Source of the DNA: Notospermus geniculatus
Taxonomy: Eukaryota; Nemertea; Pilidiophora; Heteronemertea; Lineidae
NCBI GenBank assembly: GCA_002633025.1
Contig: NMRB01000981.1
Location: 165,737 to 229,736 of the forward strand
DNA length: 64,000 nucleotides
Direction: 5' to 3'
How positions within the stretch are numbered: the stretch's first letter is position 1; each line of letters starts with the position of its first letter. The notes under the pieces were generated by a model. It was not told where the DNA came from. It worked only from the letters and a program-made list of their open reading frames with translations, and did not search any database. A program made the translations under genes and the position numbers. Below, one piece after another: positions 1 to 12,000 of the stretch.

Positions 1-69
1 GGGGAAATTTGTTTTGTCCCTTTTTGCTCGGGGGCATTTGCCCCCTGCCCCCCGCTAGCTACGCCCCTG
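1..69. repeat. Terminal fragment of a hAT-like repeat ending in GCTAGCTACGCCCCTG
   Basis: The window opens inside a repeat whose end resembles 37610-37679: both have the phrase TTTGTTTTGTC, then CTTTTTGCT, then GCTAGCTAC followed by a CGCCC terminus. The 37446-37679 copy has the opposite terminus CAGGGGCGTAG, so this is probably the right end of a non-autonomous hAT-like element cut by the window edge. Family assignment is inferred from the termini only. Confidence 0.4.
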
Positions 70-170
70 CAGAGTGGCAAAGTGAAATATCGGTGTTCGG
101 GGCCACTGAGATTGTGGGTTCGATTCCAAGACACGCCCATTACGAGGACGACTGAAGGTTTTACCGAGGC
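68..170 (+). repeat. Possible tRNA-derived SINE head
   Basis: GGTTCGATTCC at 117-127 matches a polymerase III B box, and TGGCAAAGTG at 75-84 resembles an A box. The 42-bp spacing is close to that of a tRNA gene. No cloverleaf with a convincing acceptor stem is seen, so a SINE head is likelier than a functional tRNA gene. Confidence 0.3.
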
Positions 171-851
171 CCGGGATCCTCAATTCTAGGCCTGCCATGT
201 TCGCAGGGCCCAGTTTGAGACGAACCGAACCATACAGAATTTTTAACAGAATTTAAAAGTTTATTGTTTATGATAGGTTCTTTCTGAAATTTTGGCGAAT
301 CTCCGTCATTTTTTCCAGGACGTTGCCCGAGTATCTTGGGCGTGACAATGGCCCCTAAATTACCTCTCAGTAACCAAATGAAGGCCACAGTGGTAATTAC
401 ATAGTGGAAAAGGACAGGTGATGTTTAATTACAACCTATCAATCAATCAACAAGCTTGCCTGGCCGTTTTACATTTCATGAAATTTAATGATTGAATGGC
501 TGAATATAAACGATGCTGGTATTAACTCCCCACGGTGCTGTAACGAGTTGACTCAGCCATTAGACTCTCATTATTGGAATATCCACAATTTCTAAATTGG
601 CCGTTGACAGGTCTGGACTTTGATTGAAGATTGTGAGCACTTTCACTATGGTCACGTCACGGTCACGGTGTCAATCTGTTTTCCAACGTTCCTCCGCGAT
701 GCTTTGCCCACTGCAAGCCCTCAAATTTTCATGTATACGATTTTTTTAAATTTAGGTTTAGGGTATGGTGGGCTTTAAAAACAAAGTACAGATGACTAGG
801 CCTTAATTGAGCATATTCCACAAAATTCGATGGAAAATTGGATCAAATATT
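171..851. other. Non-coding stretch, nothing recognised
   Basis: I see no gene, RNA or clear repeat here. The only long reading frame (161-388, minus) has no recognisable domain and no splice context. Confidence 0.4.
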
Positions 852-963
852 GGCTGATATTCATAAAAGCTAGCAAATGCTTCAAGCTTTGTAGTACACT
901 TACATTGGACCACGCTGTGCGAATCTTAAGTAAAAGCATTTGCTAACTTTTATGAACACCAGC
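852..963. mobile_element. Palindromic MITE, family A (TAGCAAATGCTT core)
   Basis: Both arms carry the inverted core CTAGCAAATGCTT / AAGCATTTGCTAAC around a roughly 50-bp spacer, starting GGCTGATATTCATAAAAG and ending in its complement. Other copies are at 24236-24363, 24937-25056, 31521-31636 and 41032-41146. The 31521 copy is missing from the sister duplicate, so the family has moved. Confidence 0.7.
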
Positions 964-1900
964 CATTGATAGAGTATAAACTGGTTCCCTGCCTTCGTAC
1001 CGCTCCCCTTCACGAGTAATGGAGCGGGCAGATGATCAGAGTTACTTTTATGGAATTTCAGGAACGTCCGAGTTGAACCTGTTCTCCTTTGTATTATCTG
1101 GAACCGTGATTTGAGTTAATTGTTCGGAAAACTTGACAATCAAAATATCATCGTCATCATATAAATTGGTCTGCGTCTCTTCTATCACAGGGCAAATAAT
1201 TCAAGGTCAATTTTGCTGTATCAGCAATTCATGGCTACACTGAACGTGGTTTTGAATAGGTCCTGTGTCACTCTTATATTGACGTGAAGTTGTGGAATAG
1301 CCATCCGATCATTGTTGATGAGTTTATTCAAGAGTGAGCAATATTTACTCTCCATTCCATTAGCAGACGATCACTTCACTTCCTGTCCCGCCGCTCGAAT
1401 GGAAACAGCCGAGAACGAACAATAGAAAATGCATTAACATTGCCTGAGTTAATGTCATAATCAATAAAAAGAAAATCATTGGCATGGAAACTCATGAAAT
1501 ATATTGCTTGCTGCTATAAAAGTTCGCGTTGATGTAATGAAAAATTTTGCGTTCATTCCGGAAGTCAAACATGATGGCCGCCACCGCGGCCGGAAGTAGT
1601 ATTGCCGTCTGCAGAATTTGACGAGTTGTGGTCCTTTGGCGTGAAGGTCATGCATGCCATCTGCCAGCACGTGTTCATGTACTTTTGCCTTCCCCAGTTT
1701 ACTTAGCAGCGTGGTATTAGCCATGAAAAACGGTCGAATGCACGAATATTGCTGATAATAACATCAAATGCATGATCTATGGACTTTTCAAGCGTCCTTA
1801 GGGGTTGGAGGACAGATGTGACGATCCCACGGTCCTTTTTTTATTTCGGCGCAACAGGAGGCGTTGTCCTCGAGATATTTTTGGTCCGTTACACCTATGG

Positions 1901-2669
1901 CAAAGGGGCTGGAAGGTGAAAAATCAAAAAGTCCAGTTCTGCGCCCGTAAGTCATACAGACTTCAAACTTGCAGGGATGATACATCATAGAGTGGAGACA
2001 TCACTTTTGGGTAACATGGAATAATTGCATGGTTATGACCTAATTAAATTAAACAATGGATTTTTCAGCTGCAGAAAAATCTGTGAAAATGATGTTATAT
2101 TTTGGCAAGAACGAGTAGGCAGTTTAAGCAGGGGCTTATCTTTGGATTAAAACCCTAAAATAAAATAAAAATATTTTGTTTTTATGAAAAAAGGGCTTTG
2201 AAGAAGACACCACTTTGGGTTTAAACCATAGATAGAAGACCCAAATATTCTTGCCATAATCAGCACCCCATAACACTGACATAACACTTCACAGAATGTG
2301 GGTCAGGCCTAGGAAAAGGGACAGGTCCATTCAATTGTTAGTCAATTTTTGTCATGAGTGGCCTGTGACCGGAGGTGTGCAATCAGGGCTATTGTCACCT
2401 TTTCATTCATTGATTCACTAGCCTGGTCTCGCCTAGTGTGAAAGGAAATGACTGGCAAAGATTATGCAACCCACCCCATGGATGGTCAATAAATCCCTAT
2501 TCCCTAACTATTGAACTCGTCATCATAAGGTCAAGTCAGAAATGGATAAGCCTGGGTGACTGGAGTGTTTTTCTATTCATTTTTGTTATGGACATTCCAA
2601 CCATTACTCATATCCCCTCTTACAGGCGCAGAACTGGACTTTTTGATTTTTCACCTTCCAGCCCCTTTG
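1901..2669. mobile_element. Inverted-repeat element, 50-bp termini
   Basis: The left end (1901-1952, starting CAAAGGGGCTGGAAGG) is repeated inverted at 2619-2669 (ending CCTTCCAGCCCCTTTG). About 670 bp lie between them. The interior has no recognisable transposase, so this looks like a non-autonomous DNA transposon. Superfamily unknown. Confidence 0.55.
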
Positions 2670-4194
2670 GACTCGATAAATTCGCCGCTTTTTATGCCAG
2701 CGCGTATTTTTGTGCCGAGGTGTAAGTGGTATAAATTTTGCCGAGGTGTAAAACTTGCAACCCTCCCAATGAGATCATCCCCACGACAAGTCCGATATCG
2801 GTTGACCCCGTGGCCTGGGTGACGTGACCCTCGCCTGGACAAGACAGAGCTGTCTAAACGCATTTCCTTGGACCCGAACACGGCCTGTCGTTCTGTCCGG
2901 GCCGCTTTCCTCGTCCAAGACGCGTTTTGTCCAGAGGGGGTCGGCCCAGGCGAGAATGAGCGGGCGAACCAATATGGACAGGCCTGTCCGATCCGATTTC
3001 CAACGAAGGCGGACAAGAACTTTTGCCAATTCGATTCAGAACATGTAGGCCTCGCTGACGGGCGGTCTTGAACGGCTCCAATTCTTGTCACGGGCAAGAT
3101 ATCGTCGGAGGACAGGCGAATACGTTCTGGTTGGGCCTATTTTTGAAATATCTTGCCTGTGCAGGGTTCTTTGCTGTCAAAACCCTGCGTAACCCTCGGT
3201 CATTTCCTTTAACATGTTTAAGGACACCACCTGCCGACACCGTATATCGGGGGACGTCCGCTAGGGGGAGATGACTTCGGAACACGAGTGTTAGGATTTC
3301 TCAATAGTGTCCCCAGTGCAAAAAGGGACGGCAAGTTTTCTTCAGGGGCCATATTTCATGTGTCCACTGCAGACGGGGCATCTCTCGTTCCGGTAGTGTG
3401 ACGTCCAAATTCTTAACAAACCCAATTATAGAATCGTGGCGAATATTTCACCTTGTGTTCATTGTAAAATCGTTGTCTTTATTAAGAGGTTTAACCTCAA
3501 ATCTAAACTTCTCAACTCCATGAATGACACGGGTCATGCTTTCGGTCTGCCGTTTTGCATTGAAATGTATATATCGTCCAAAATGATTTATCATAACAAC
3601 AATAGTTTGTTTAATCTGAGGAGTAGTTCGGGTCGGACTACAATATACCCCGAAATAACATCAGGACAAAAGTGTTTTAGTTGAATGTAATGCTTGGATT
3701 GGGAGTCTTATTTACTCCACGCCTTATAATACAATATGTTCATATGTAGGTTAGCAGATTTATAATCTTTGCTATAGGCCTTCCAAAGGCCTATATGCAA
3801 ACATGCTTATTTTTCCAGACGTACAGAGAGCGACTCAAAGCCGAAGTGTCGGCCGATACCAATTTCTTTCGATGTCCATGTATGAGAAGGGCCTGGGCGA
3901 CGTGCGGAAAAACTGTGCTATAATAATTAATTGGTGTAAAATCAGAGATCATTAACGAAGTATCTCACCGTAAAATTACATTCGGCGGTCATTTGTCAGT
4001 CAATTATCGGCGGTCATTCGGCGGTCAATTATTGTTAGTTTATTGGACAAGCAGTGAATTGGACAGCTCATTAGGGGCTTATCTTGTCTTTTTTTCAATA
4101 TCCGTGGCAGTTAAGAAATGACTTCGTCAAGGAATTCCATGCTTTCAGGGCGATTTCTTTATTGTTGCCGTCGAATACTGGTACTTTTATAATA
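2670..4194. other. Non-coding stretch, no recognised gene
   Basis: The reading frames at 2651-3097 overlap one another on both strands in a GC-richer patch and show no known domain. Around 3980-4030 the phrase CGGCGGTCA occurs three times as a short local repeat. No splice-supported gene is seen. Confidence 0.4.
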
Positions 4195-4319
4195 GGGAGG
4201 TTTAGAAATCAAACGATAAACGTAAACTTTCACATTCACCAAATTTTATATTGCATTTTCGGTACGAAAATAACGTTGTCGTTAACGTTTACGTTTATCG
4301 TTTGATTTCTAAACCTCCC
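4195..4319. mobile_element. Tc1/mariner-like MITE, family B, copy 1
   Basis: Terminal inverted repeats of about 35 bp begin GGGAGGTTTAGAAATC, and the element is flanked by TA on both sides (4193-4194 and 4320-4321), as for Tc1/mariner insertions. Copy 2 is at 6324-6472. The interior is short and non-coding. Confidence 0.75.
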
Positions 4320-4498
4320 TAATGAGGTTTCCTAAACGATGTTCCAAAAATCAAGTCTTGTCTTCATCATCATGACATGATCGTATCGATGCAGGTTTTT
4401 TCCGATTCGCATCCAAGCGAAATTCTTCGGTCAATCGTCTTCCTGGCACAGGCCCTCCACCACCATCCCAGTGTTGAGGTTATTCTTGTCTGTCTGAC

Positions 4499-4716
4499 AG
4501 GCGCGGATCCGGGGGGGGGGCACACACGGCCCGTGCCCCCTCCCCTATTTTTCGGTGACCAACGTTAGAAAAATTGCCTTTTTTCAAAGTGCCAGAGAAT
4601 TGCCTTGTAATATGTCCCTCAGATGCTGGGAAATCGCACCAACGGCCTTCGACGCTCGCCTTCATCGGCCCGCCTGTGGCCTTCTGTTCCCCTTTACCAG
4701 AAGCCTGGATCCGCGC
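4499..4716. mobile_element. hAT-like non-autonomous element
   Basis: The left end reads CAGGCGCGGATCCGG and the right end CCTGGATCCGCGCC, an inverted pair of the type common at hAT termini. A poly-G run follows the left end. No clean 8-bp target duplication is visible. Confidence 0.45.
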
Positions 4717-4936
4717 CTATAGGCTACTGGCGGGGGACTCTTCGGTACATCCCGAATATCGGCCTGACCTAGGTCATCATTTCGGGACATTTTATCGGAA
4801 ACCATGCCCAACAAGTCCGGNGGGAATTAACGCATCTAACGCGTGTCGGTCAAAGCGTTGGAAGAAAATCACCCGTCGGACTTGGTGTCTGGCCCTATGT
4901 TTGAGTCATGAAACGTTTGGTAGGCTACGCGTGTTA

Positions 4937-5145
4937 GGGCCGTATTCACGGGTCAGAATTCAGCCACACTTTCATTAAAGTCTGACTTTTCTCAATGCTT
5001 CAAGCATAGAGAAAGGGCCGTATGCACGGGTCAGACTTTAGCCTAAAGTATAGCTGAAGTTAGACTTTCTCTGTGCTTGAAGCATTGAGAAAAGTCGGAC
5101 TTTAATGAAAGTGTGGCTGAAAGTCCGACCCATGCATACGGCCCT
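4937..5145. mobile_element. Palindromic MITE, family D (GGGCCGTAT termini), nested
   Basis: The element begins GGGCCGTATTCACGGGTC and ends in its complement. A second GGGCCGTATGCACGGGTC lies inside at about 5014, so one copy seems to sit within another. A related simple copy is at 59962-60063, and a short palindrome with the same end is at 25059-25106. Confidence 0.65.
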
Positions 5146-6323
5146 TAATGAAAGTTTAATATGAACTGCTGGTGTGGACAGACTGGGCCTTTAAATGAAC
5201 AGAAAAGACAGTGGTTCCATGAAAATATACTTGTATTGTGAAAGTGAGATCAAACCGTTTACAAATTGTCATATTTTTATAAATTCACGACAGCAGAGGT
5301 CTCAGAATCAGACCAAAACCTTGGTCCGGGTCATGTCGAAAGTGAGACGCGTTTATTTCCTGTAAACCAAGATATGAAAAAGTTGAAAAAAGTATAAAGC
5401 TGAAGCTACCAAAGCAAAACGACTGGACGGCATACAGCGTGTCCCAAAAAGACAGCCGATTCCAGCAGCCGGTGAAATAGACTACGTGCCCAACCCTTGT
5501 ACATTTGGACTGTGTTACATGTACCATCTAGTGTAATACGCACACCCATTACAGTTAGTTTTACATTTTACTTTTTTTACAGAAAATTTGTTAATAGCCA
5601 AATTTGGACGGATTGGCACTGACATGGGGCCGAGGGTATAGTTTGATTGACAAACCACGCCTCAATCTACAAAAATTAACAACAAGGTCTAAATACTATG
5701 TTTTTAAGAATGTCACCCTATATGCTAATATTATTTCATTCCCTAAAGATGAAATATTTCGGTAAAAATTATTTGTAAAATTATTTCCCGATGGTCATGA
5801 TACATAAACCAGGCCCACGAATTCTAGGTCTTGACTTGGGTCGTTCCACATGACACTACAGGTTGGTTGCTCGGCCATATCGCAAGAACGTCCACCTTCC
5901 TAAGTTAGTCTTTCTGAGCAAAAATAAAGCGAAAGCAATGAATATTGACCTTAGTAGATTGCGAGATAAAATTTCACCTTATTGACACATGAATTGCAAA
6001 TTTGAGGCGGGCATTTCCCGGCACACGGTACGGAATTTAGTGCATGACATTATGTACTTGCATACTGAATTCTCTATGCAAACATAACCTGAATTGGTTT
6101 GTGGTGGCATATCGTCGATATTTCCACCTTGCACGTACATGCCTGTATATTATTTGTCGGGATCGATCAGAAGTTTACAACATGAAAAATAGATTCCTTC
6201 GGATAATACCACACCGAGACACGAACAGTAGAAGTGCGTTTTGATTTTTTTACATTGAGAGGTCAACGCGTACTGAGTCTCGAGTCACTCCAGACCCTTC
6301 TGTTTGTTCAAGGCATTACTTTA
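5146..6323. other. Non-coding stretch with a dispersed repeat near 5595
   Basis: The phrase at 5596-5640 (TTTGGACGGATTGGCACTGA) recurs with changes at 7282-7310, so a dispersed repeat is present. Otherwise no gene or structure was recognised. Confidence 0.35.
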
Positions 6324-6472
6324 GGGAGGTTTAGAAATCAAACGATCAACGTAAACTTTACGACAACGTTATTTTTCATACTACGCATCAACCAGATTTT
6401 ATATTGCATTTTCGGTACAAAAATAACGTTGTCGTTAATGTTTACGTTTATCGTTTGATTTCTAAACCTCCC
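6324..6472. mobile_element. Tc1/mariner-like MITE, family B, copy 2
   Basis: Same GGGAGGTTTAGAAATC termini as 4195-4319, flanked by TA at 6322-6323 and 6473-6474. It has about 25 bp more interior than copy 1. Confidence 0.75.
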
Positions 6473-6571
6473 TATTACTTTGTGACGTGATTATACCATA
6501 AACGTAGGCTAACACACTAAACAACATTGACCGCAAATTCATAATCAAAGCATGGCTGCGCCGCCGCTGAA

Positions 6572-6640
6572 TGACGTCATAATGACGCCCCTACATGACG
6601 TCATAATACAAGCATGTCTAAGGGGCGCTGCATGACGTCA
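6572..6640. promoter_or_regulatory. Cluster of three CRE palindromes
   Basis: Three perfect TGACGTCA sites lie at 6572-6579, 6596-6603 and 6633-6640, each followed by TAAT or a close variant. TGACGTCA is the CREB/ATF site. No recognised gene starts here, so the cluster could be an enhancer, part of an unknown promoter or a small tandem repeat. Confidence 0.4.
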
Positions 6641-6659
6641 TAATAACCATGTCGTTATG

Positions 6660-8199
6660 TCGCAACTGGTCTCGCATGATAGCTATATCTTTTTTGAAAT
6701 GTTTTCTTGTCTTTTCAAAGGAAGCACAGCCTATGCTATTCTTGAAGGGTGGCGTGCACTCAAGCTTTATTTGCGTCGACCTCTCATTCATCACAGATTG
6801 CCTGGAAAAAGGGCACGTTACGAAACTGGGTACCGGTACCGTACAGGATGTTGCACAAAACATCAAACAAATTTTACATTACTCTAATCTAAAGCTGATA
6901 TCGTTTCATTTGCAATGATGCAAAAACGAATGAGCATTCTCCCTACATAGGTTATGACAGACTACAAAACGACCAGCCCGACTTAACACTCCATGCCAAA
7001 ACAAAATACACGACGAACTGACAGAAATCAGCAGTGTGGACCTAATTGTTAAAGATGTTCAAATGACATAGATGTGATCTCCTATTCATGAAAATGTAGG
7101 CCTAGGTTTTGTGTGGGGAACTCGGAACGTGCGTTGATCACACGTTACAATAGCGACGAATGCAATCGACCCTGTATAGTAGTTAACCACCTATATCTCA
7201 ATATCATTTACACTTAATTATTATTTACTTACTAAAATAACACTAGGTTATTTACAACAATTTAAGTATCATAAGCCATATTTGGACGGATGGCACTGAC
7301 AAGGGGCTGAGTGTGGTTTACTCAATTAAATAGAATTATCATAAACCAACTCGATTTCATGCATACGAAAATTTACAACAAAATTCACAGCCTATCTATG
7401 AATCAAACTTTACAATAATTACACACATAAACACATTATTTACAAATAAGGCCATTCATGAAGTAAGCAAATCTCTTTCTGGCAAGCAACTGAATATTAG
7501 CACTCACAAAAATTTACAGATGAAGACCTTGGATGCCGTTCATCACATAAAATCATCACTGAAAAATGGGCGAAAACAGGACTTAAAGCTGAACTGCATG
7601 TCATGACGCTGTACCTTCGCAACTCTCGCTTTGCGCGCCTCTGCCGCTGAAGTGAAAGTCTACTTGATGAGAACTGCCGCCGCTTTCGTGACTCCTGTGT
7701 CAGCGGTGAAGCAAGTATAATGACATTACTGGTGGATTCATTAAGCAAGTTGAAGACAATGAAGTCAATGACTGGTCGGAAATTGATCTCACGATATAAA
7801 ATTCACGCGGCTGGATAATTTATACGTAACGAGCACACTTTTCGTGTCCTGTTTTTATCACCTCCAGTTCCCTTGCGATTATGACGTAATCAAATTGTTC
7901 GCGATGACAGGTGTATAAAATCTTGACATCATGTATCATGCAGTTGTTCACAGGTGGTAATAGGATATCAAATCGGTTGCTAGGCGTCCAGGGGAGGTGT
8001 GAAGAACTCACTGCTGTATCAGAGGGTATAAACTGAACCGGGCCGGGCCAGGGGTATGGAATGAATGAATGAAAATAATGCAGGCTACATTGACCTCCTC
8101 CACTGTTTAATTCCTTGTGAAAGCATCCCCAGAATCAATGTTTTCGTTGAAATCGATAGCGTCTTGTAAAATCCTTTGAAATAAATTACAAGTTTTTTT
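6660..8199. other. Non-coding stretch downstream of the SPMIP1-like gene
   Basis: Nothing recognisable was found. Short reading frames on both strands lack known domains. A dispersed repeat shared with 5596 lies near 7282. The end of this stretch should contain the 3' untranslated region of the minus-strand gene. Confidence 0.35.
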
Positions 8200-8796
8200 T
8201 TATTCCGAAACGTGTAAATCAGGAATACCAGTTCTCGTATAAAAAGTATCAGCGACGATTCTTGTTCGTCCATACGTCGGCTTCTTTATCTCATCCTTAC
8301 GGATAACGTCTCCCAGCCTCCAGCCGTACTCCCATGAACTAAGGATAGGAAATTCGAATTTGTCTTCGGGATTATAACCATACCTTCTGTGGAGATACTG
8401 ATACCGACCCGTTCCTTCCTTTGAAAATCCTTCATACAGAGATTTCTTGACTTTTGACGTGACCGGTCGCATTTCGCTCAAAAGGCTGGAAGGGTCCGCG
8501 AGGCCGTCTGCCTGTTGGACCATGTGGTCGGAATAGTCTTTGACTGTGCGGTGATATTGCTTTGCCTGCGGAATACTGGGCAATTTTTCCGCTAATTGCT
8601 CTGCGGGTTTCGAATGTTGTCCTTCAATCTTTTTACGGAAGACTTGGTATTGCTTTGAGCCACCGCCGGTATCCGCGTCGTCTGCTCCTTTCTGCCGTTT
8701 GTAAAACCAATGAAGACGCGTGTCCCTTTCTTTATTGTAGGATTCCTCGAGAAACTTTTGCTGCCGTGTATCCGCCGGATAATTTCGACCCGACAT
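8200..8796 (-). CDS. SPMIP1: Sperm microtubule inner protein 1-like (ATP6V1FNB family)
   Basis: A single open exon encodes 198 residues. The N-terminal part is basic and helical (QQKFLEESYNKERDTRLHW, about residues 12-30), like the start of vertebrate ATP6V1FNB/SPMIP1 proteins. The C-terminal half keeps the family signature: SLYEGFSKEGTGRYQYLHRR (about 119-138) followed by FPILSSWEYGWRLGD (about 149-163). SPMIP proteins bind inside axonemal doublet microtubules in sperm flagella. No signal peptide or membrane segment is seen. The ATG at 8796 is the first in frame and lies 195 bp from the FBXL5 start on the other strand. An RFX X-box 117 bp upstream fits a ciliary gene. Identity rests on recalled family motifs; an extra upstream non-coding exon is not excluded. 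Confidence 0.75.
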   Translation of the reverse strand: MSGRNYPADTRQQKFLEESYNKERDTRLHWFYKRQKGADDADTGGGSKQYQVFRKKIEGQHSKPAEQLAEKLPSIPQAKQYHRTVKDYSDHMVQQADGLADPSSLLSEMRPVTSKVKKSLYEGFSKEGTGRYQYLHRRYGYNPEDKFEFPILSSWEYGWRLGDVIRKDEIKKPTYGRTRIVADTFYTRTGIPDLHVSE

Positions 8797-8991
8797 CGTA
8801 AATTTGTACTAAAACGTCCCGAATTAACTCAATATGTGTACTTTTAGTTTTGTCCCAGTTGTGAAGTCCTGTACTGAGACACACTGTTTCGCACACGGCA
8901 ATGGGTATCAACGTCGCCAGGGCAACGCTACGTCATTATCTCGTTGTAATGAAATCTCGCGTCGTTTTAACGAGAAGAAGAACGAATCAAA
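8797..8991. promoter_or_regulatory. Bidirectional promoter between SPMIP1-like and FBXL5
   Basis: The two start codons face away from each other with 195 bp between them, so both promoters and 5' untranslated regions must fit here. No TATA box is obvious. A perfect X-box lies at 8913-8926, followed by a CRE-like half site CTACGTCA (8928-8935). Shared regulation is inferred, not shown. Confidence 0.65.
8913..8926. promoter_or_regulatory. RFX-type X-box (GTCGCCAGGGCAAC)
   Basis: The site fits GTNRCC-N2-RGYAAC at every position. RFX factors bind this element upstream of ciliary genes, typically within a few hundred bases of the start. It is 117 bp from the SPMIP1-like ATG and 66 bp from the FBXL5 ATG. 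Because the motif is near-palindromic it could act in both directions. Confidence 0.6.
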
Positions 8992-9075
8992 ATGGCGCCC
9001 TATCCAGAAGAAGTGGATGTTTTCACAGTTCCACATTCTCGAATGAAGGAACTTATCGATAATTATTGTGATATG
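8992..9075 (+). CDS. FBXL5: FBXL5 exon 1: start and first iron ligand
   Basis: Begins AAAATGG with ATG at 8992, giving [15 protein letters not shown], almost identical to the start of vertebrate FBXL5. H15 is the first hemerythrin ligand. The donor is ATG|GTAAGT at 9076 and the exon ends in phase 0 (28 codons). Confidence 0.93.
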
Positions 9076-12000
9076 GTAAGTGAAGATGAACATTACACTG
9101 TCATCTTTCTTTTGGACTGAAATTGACAGCATGACTTGCTTTCCATTCTTCTCCCTACGTGTTAAAAGATTAGCTATTTCGTTCATAAAAACATCCGACT
9201 GCATTTGCAACTGTGCATGCACTGCGACTGCGTGCGTGCATGCATGTGTGTGTACTGTGCTCTGTGTAGACTGCCGACTCGCAGTGTCATGCCATGGCCC
9301 ATGCCATGGTGTGTTACATTCATTTTGTGTTTATCTTAATACCATGCTAAAGAGGCGGCATCATGCATTTCATGACAATGGACAGGTCATGTTGCTAAAA
9401 AATGCTTATCTTCGACTTATGGCCAAAAGCCTTGCTGCTTAACATGCTTAAGCCTTGGTTTGGGTTGGCAAAGGGCAAGGACAAGGTCAAGGACGAAGGT
9501 CCATCCAAGGAGTCGGCACGGCAAGGAGGAAGTGGTTACTGTGTGTGTGGAGCTAAAAAACCAACGTTCCAAGCAAGTCCAACAACCAAGGTCAGGACCA
9601 ACAAATTAATTGACAGATGTCAAACGATGGTGTCTTTCTTTCCATTTCAGCTGTCACAGACCAATTTCTCAAATGGTCATGAGTTTGGAAACCTACTGCA
9701 AAACCTTCACAACACATTCTCAGAATTCAAGAGCCATGAACAGATTGAGAACCGCTACATCATGGCACAATTACGGCGCAAACTGGATGCCCTGTCCATC
9801 GAGAATCAGGCGGTCTGTAACTGTCACAAAGACAACAGATTGACGGAGATGATGAATATGTTCCGTGATGGATACCGTTGGATGGACAAGTCGATGCGGG
9901 AGAGGGTCAACTATGAGATCAAGCTCAAGGAAGCTGTTGCAGATTTTACTAAAGATTTTGTTCCCCATATGAAAGAGGAAGAGGAGGTAAAGCACTTTTA
10001 AAGTTGTTTTCAATGTCGAATTGCAGATAGTTTTCTTTTCATTCAAGGAACTTTGGTATCTTAATCATCTGGCAGCCTCAGGTTTCCCTTCATCATGTTC
10101 AGTAACCATGGTAACATCTCATCTGGCATGGATGTCTGGAATTTGGGGAATTACCCAAATTTTTGATGTACATGTACTTTTAGTTCTCAGCATTTTGATT
10201 GAATGAAGTTGAATGAACTTAAAGACTGGCTGGGCCTGACTGCCAAATTTAATGGCATTGAGGAGGTAGTAACTGGATGGTTTTCATCATTTTGATTTGT
10301 GGACTTCATAATTTTCACCATACTACTTCTTATGTTTTCAAGGTTTTCCAGCCTCTACTGATGAAGTATTTCAGTTATGAAGAACTTCAAGATTTACGCA
10401 AGAAAGTGATCAGGGAACACTACCGTAACTTGAATGAGGAGAAATATATTTGTGATGAAAAGGAAGCTACTAACAAATCAGGTAACTGTCTCAGCTAAAA
10501 CCTTCAGTGATATTTAGTAGAGGAATTTTAGAATGACAAATCATCCATCATCAGAATAATCATCTTTTTCCCCTTGAGGAAAGAACAAATTGTGGTTAAC
10601 AATGAATGTTTTGTATTTTTCAGAGAAAACAGATGAGAAAGAGGATTGCCAGGAAAAGGTGACAAGTGTCCTTGACCTTCCACCAGAAATCACCATGAAA
10701 ATATTTTCCCACTTAAACCCAAAGGAGTTATCCCGATGTGCTCAAGTTTGTCGTTCTTGGTCTGATGTGGCTATGGATGGCAAACTCTGGCAGGAAGTGT
10801 CTCCTGTCAGATGGGCACAAGGTATGTTCTTGTAACTGTCTGATCATGATTCTTGCCTAGGCAGTCCTTGATCTGAGCTATTTGCTGTGTGTGATTAATT
10901 CTTCCTCTTAACTCTGTCAGTGCCAGAAAAACGGGTTTTAGACCGCTGTTCTCATCAAAATTTCAGGAAAAAAATTCAGATAGACACCCCAAATAGGCCT
11001 CAGAATGTTTGTTTCTACGTCTTCTTTCAACAAAACAACCATGAAAACAGAATTTGTGGTGGGAATATTTCCAATCACAAAAACTATTTTTTTTGCAAAA
11101 AAGGCCAATTTTTACCCCAAAATGAGGTGCAGCACAACCACCCAGTCTCCCCCAGTACCAAACACCACACAATTCCACTGTCCACAGCGAGAGAGCCATA
11201 TAGAACAGTATTACAGATTGTCGAGACATCTGGTGTTCATCTGGTGAACTGAAATGTCCCAAAACCCCATGGACGTACCAGTACATCTTTGGCACTGAAA
11301 AAGTTAATAAACAAAGGTTGTTAGTGACATTTTCTGCAAAATCTCTTTTTCTAAAGTCTGATTAGTTCCAACCAGAGTGTACTTGCATAATCCAGTGATC
11401 AGAAACTGAGGTGCACTTCTTCATTGATCTCATGAATGCTAACTATTCCACACTGTTTTCAACCTTGTGAAAAATTGTGAGTGAAAAAGTTAAGGACTGG
11501 GCCAATTCGTAGTTCAGGTCGTTATTTTAATTCATACTCTTATCAAAGTCATGTCTCTTCCTAGGGGATTGGCACCATGGAGATGAAGAGGATAGTGAAG
11601 GTGATGAAAATGATGATGATGGTGGATATGATGAAGAAGATGAAAATGAATACATCTGTCTGGATGAGGATCGCGATATTGACGAGTCTGAGAGTAGTGA
11701 TGAATGCAGTGATAATGAGAATGAAAATCTACTACTGGTAGGTAACTTGGTGGATTGCGTGACTCTTCCTGACTTGGTCACGTGTTATCAGTCACATTCT
11801 GCTGTACCTATCATTGTAACATTGCAATTCTCAAATGATTTTGACTAGAGTTAATGGTATCAGGACATTTACCCCTGGACACTGACCCCCTGGACATTCA
11901 CCACTGGACACTTACCCCCCGGACATTTACCCCCGGACACTTAACCCCTGGACACTTACCCCCAGATAAAAGTTCCGGGGGTGGTAAGTGTCCTAGGGGG

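Noticed and set aside
68-170. A functional tRNA gene
   Set aside because: Only the B box is convincing; no acceptor stem or full cloverleaf could be drawn.
2651-3097. Overlapping frames on both strands
   Set aside because: Six overlapping frames in a GC-richer patch, without homology or splice signals; typical chance openness.
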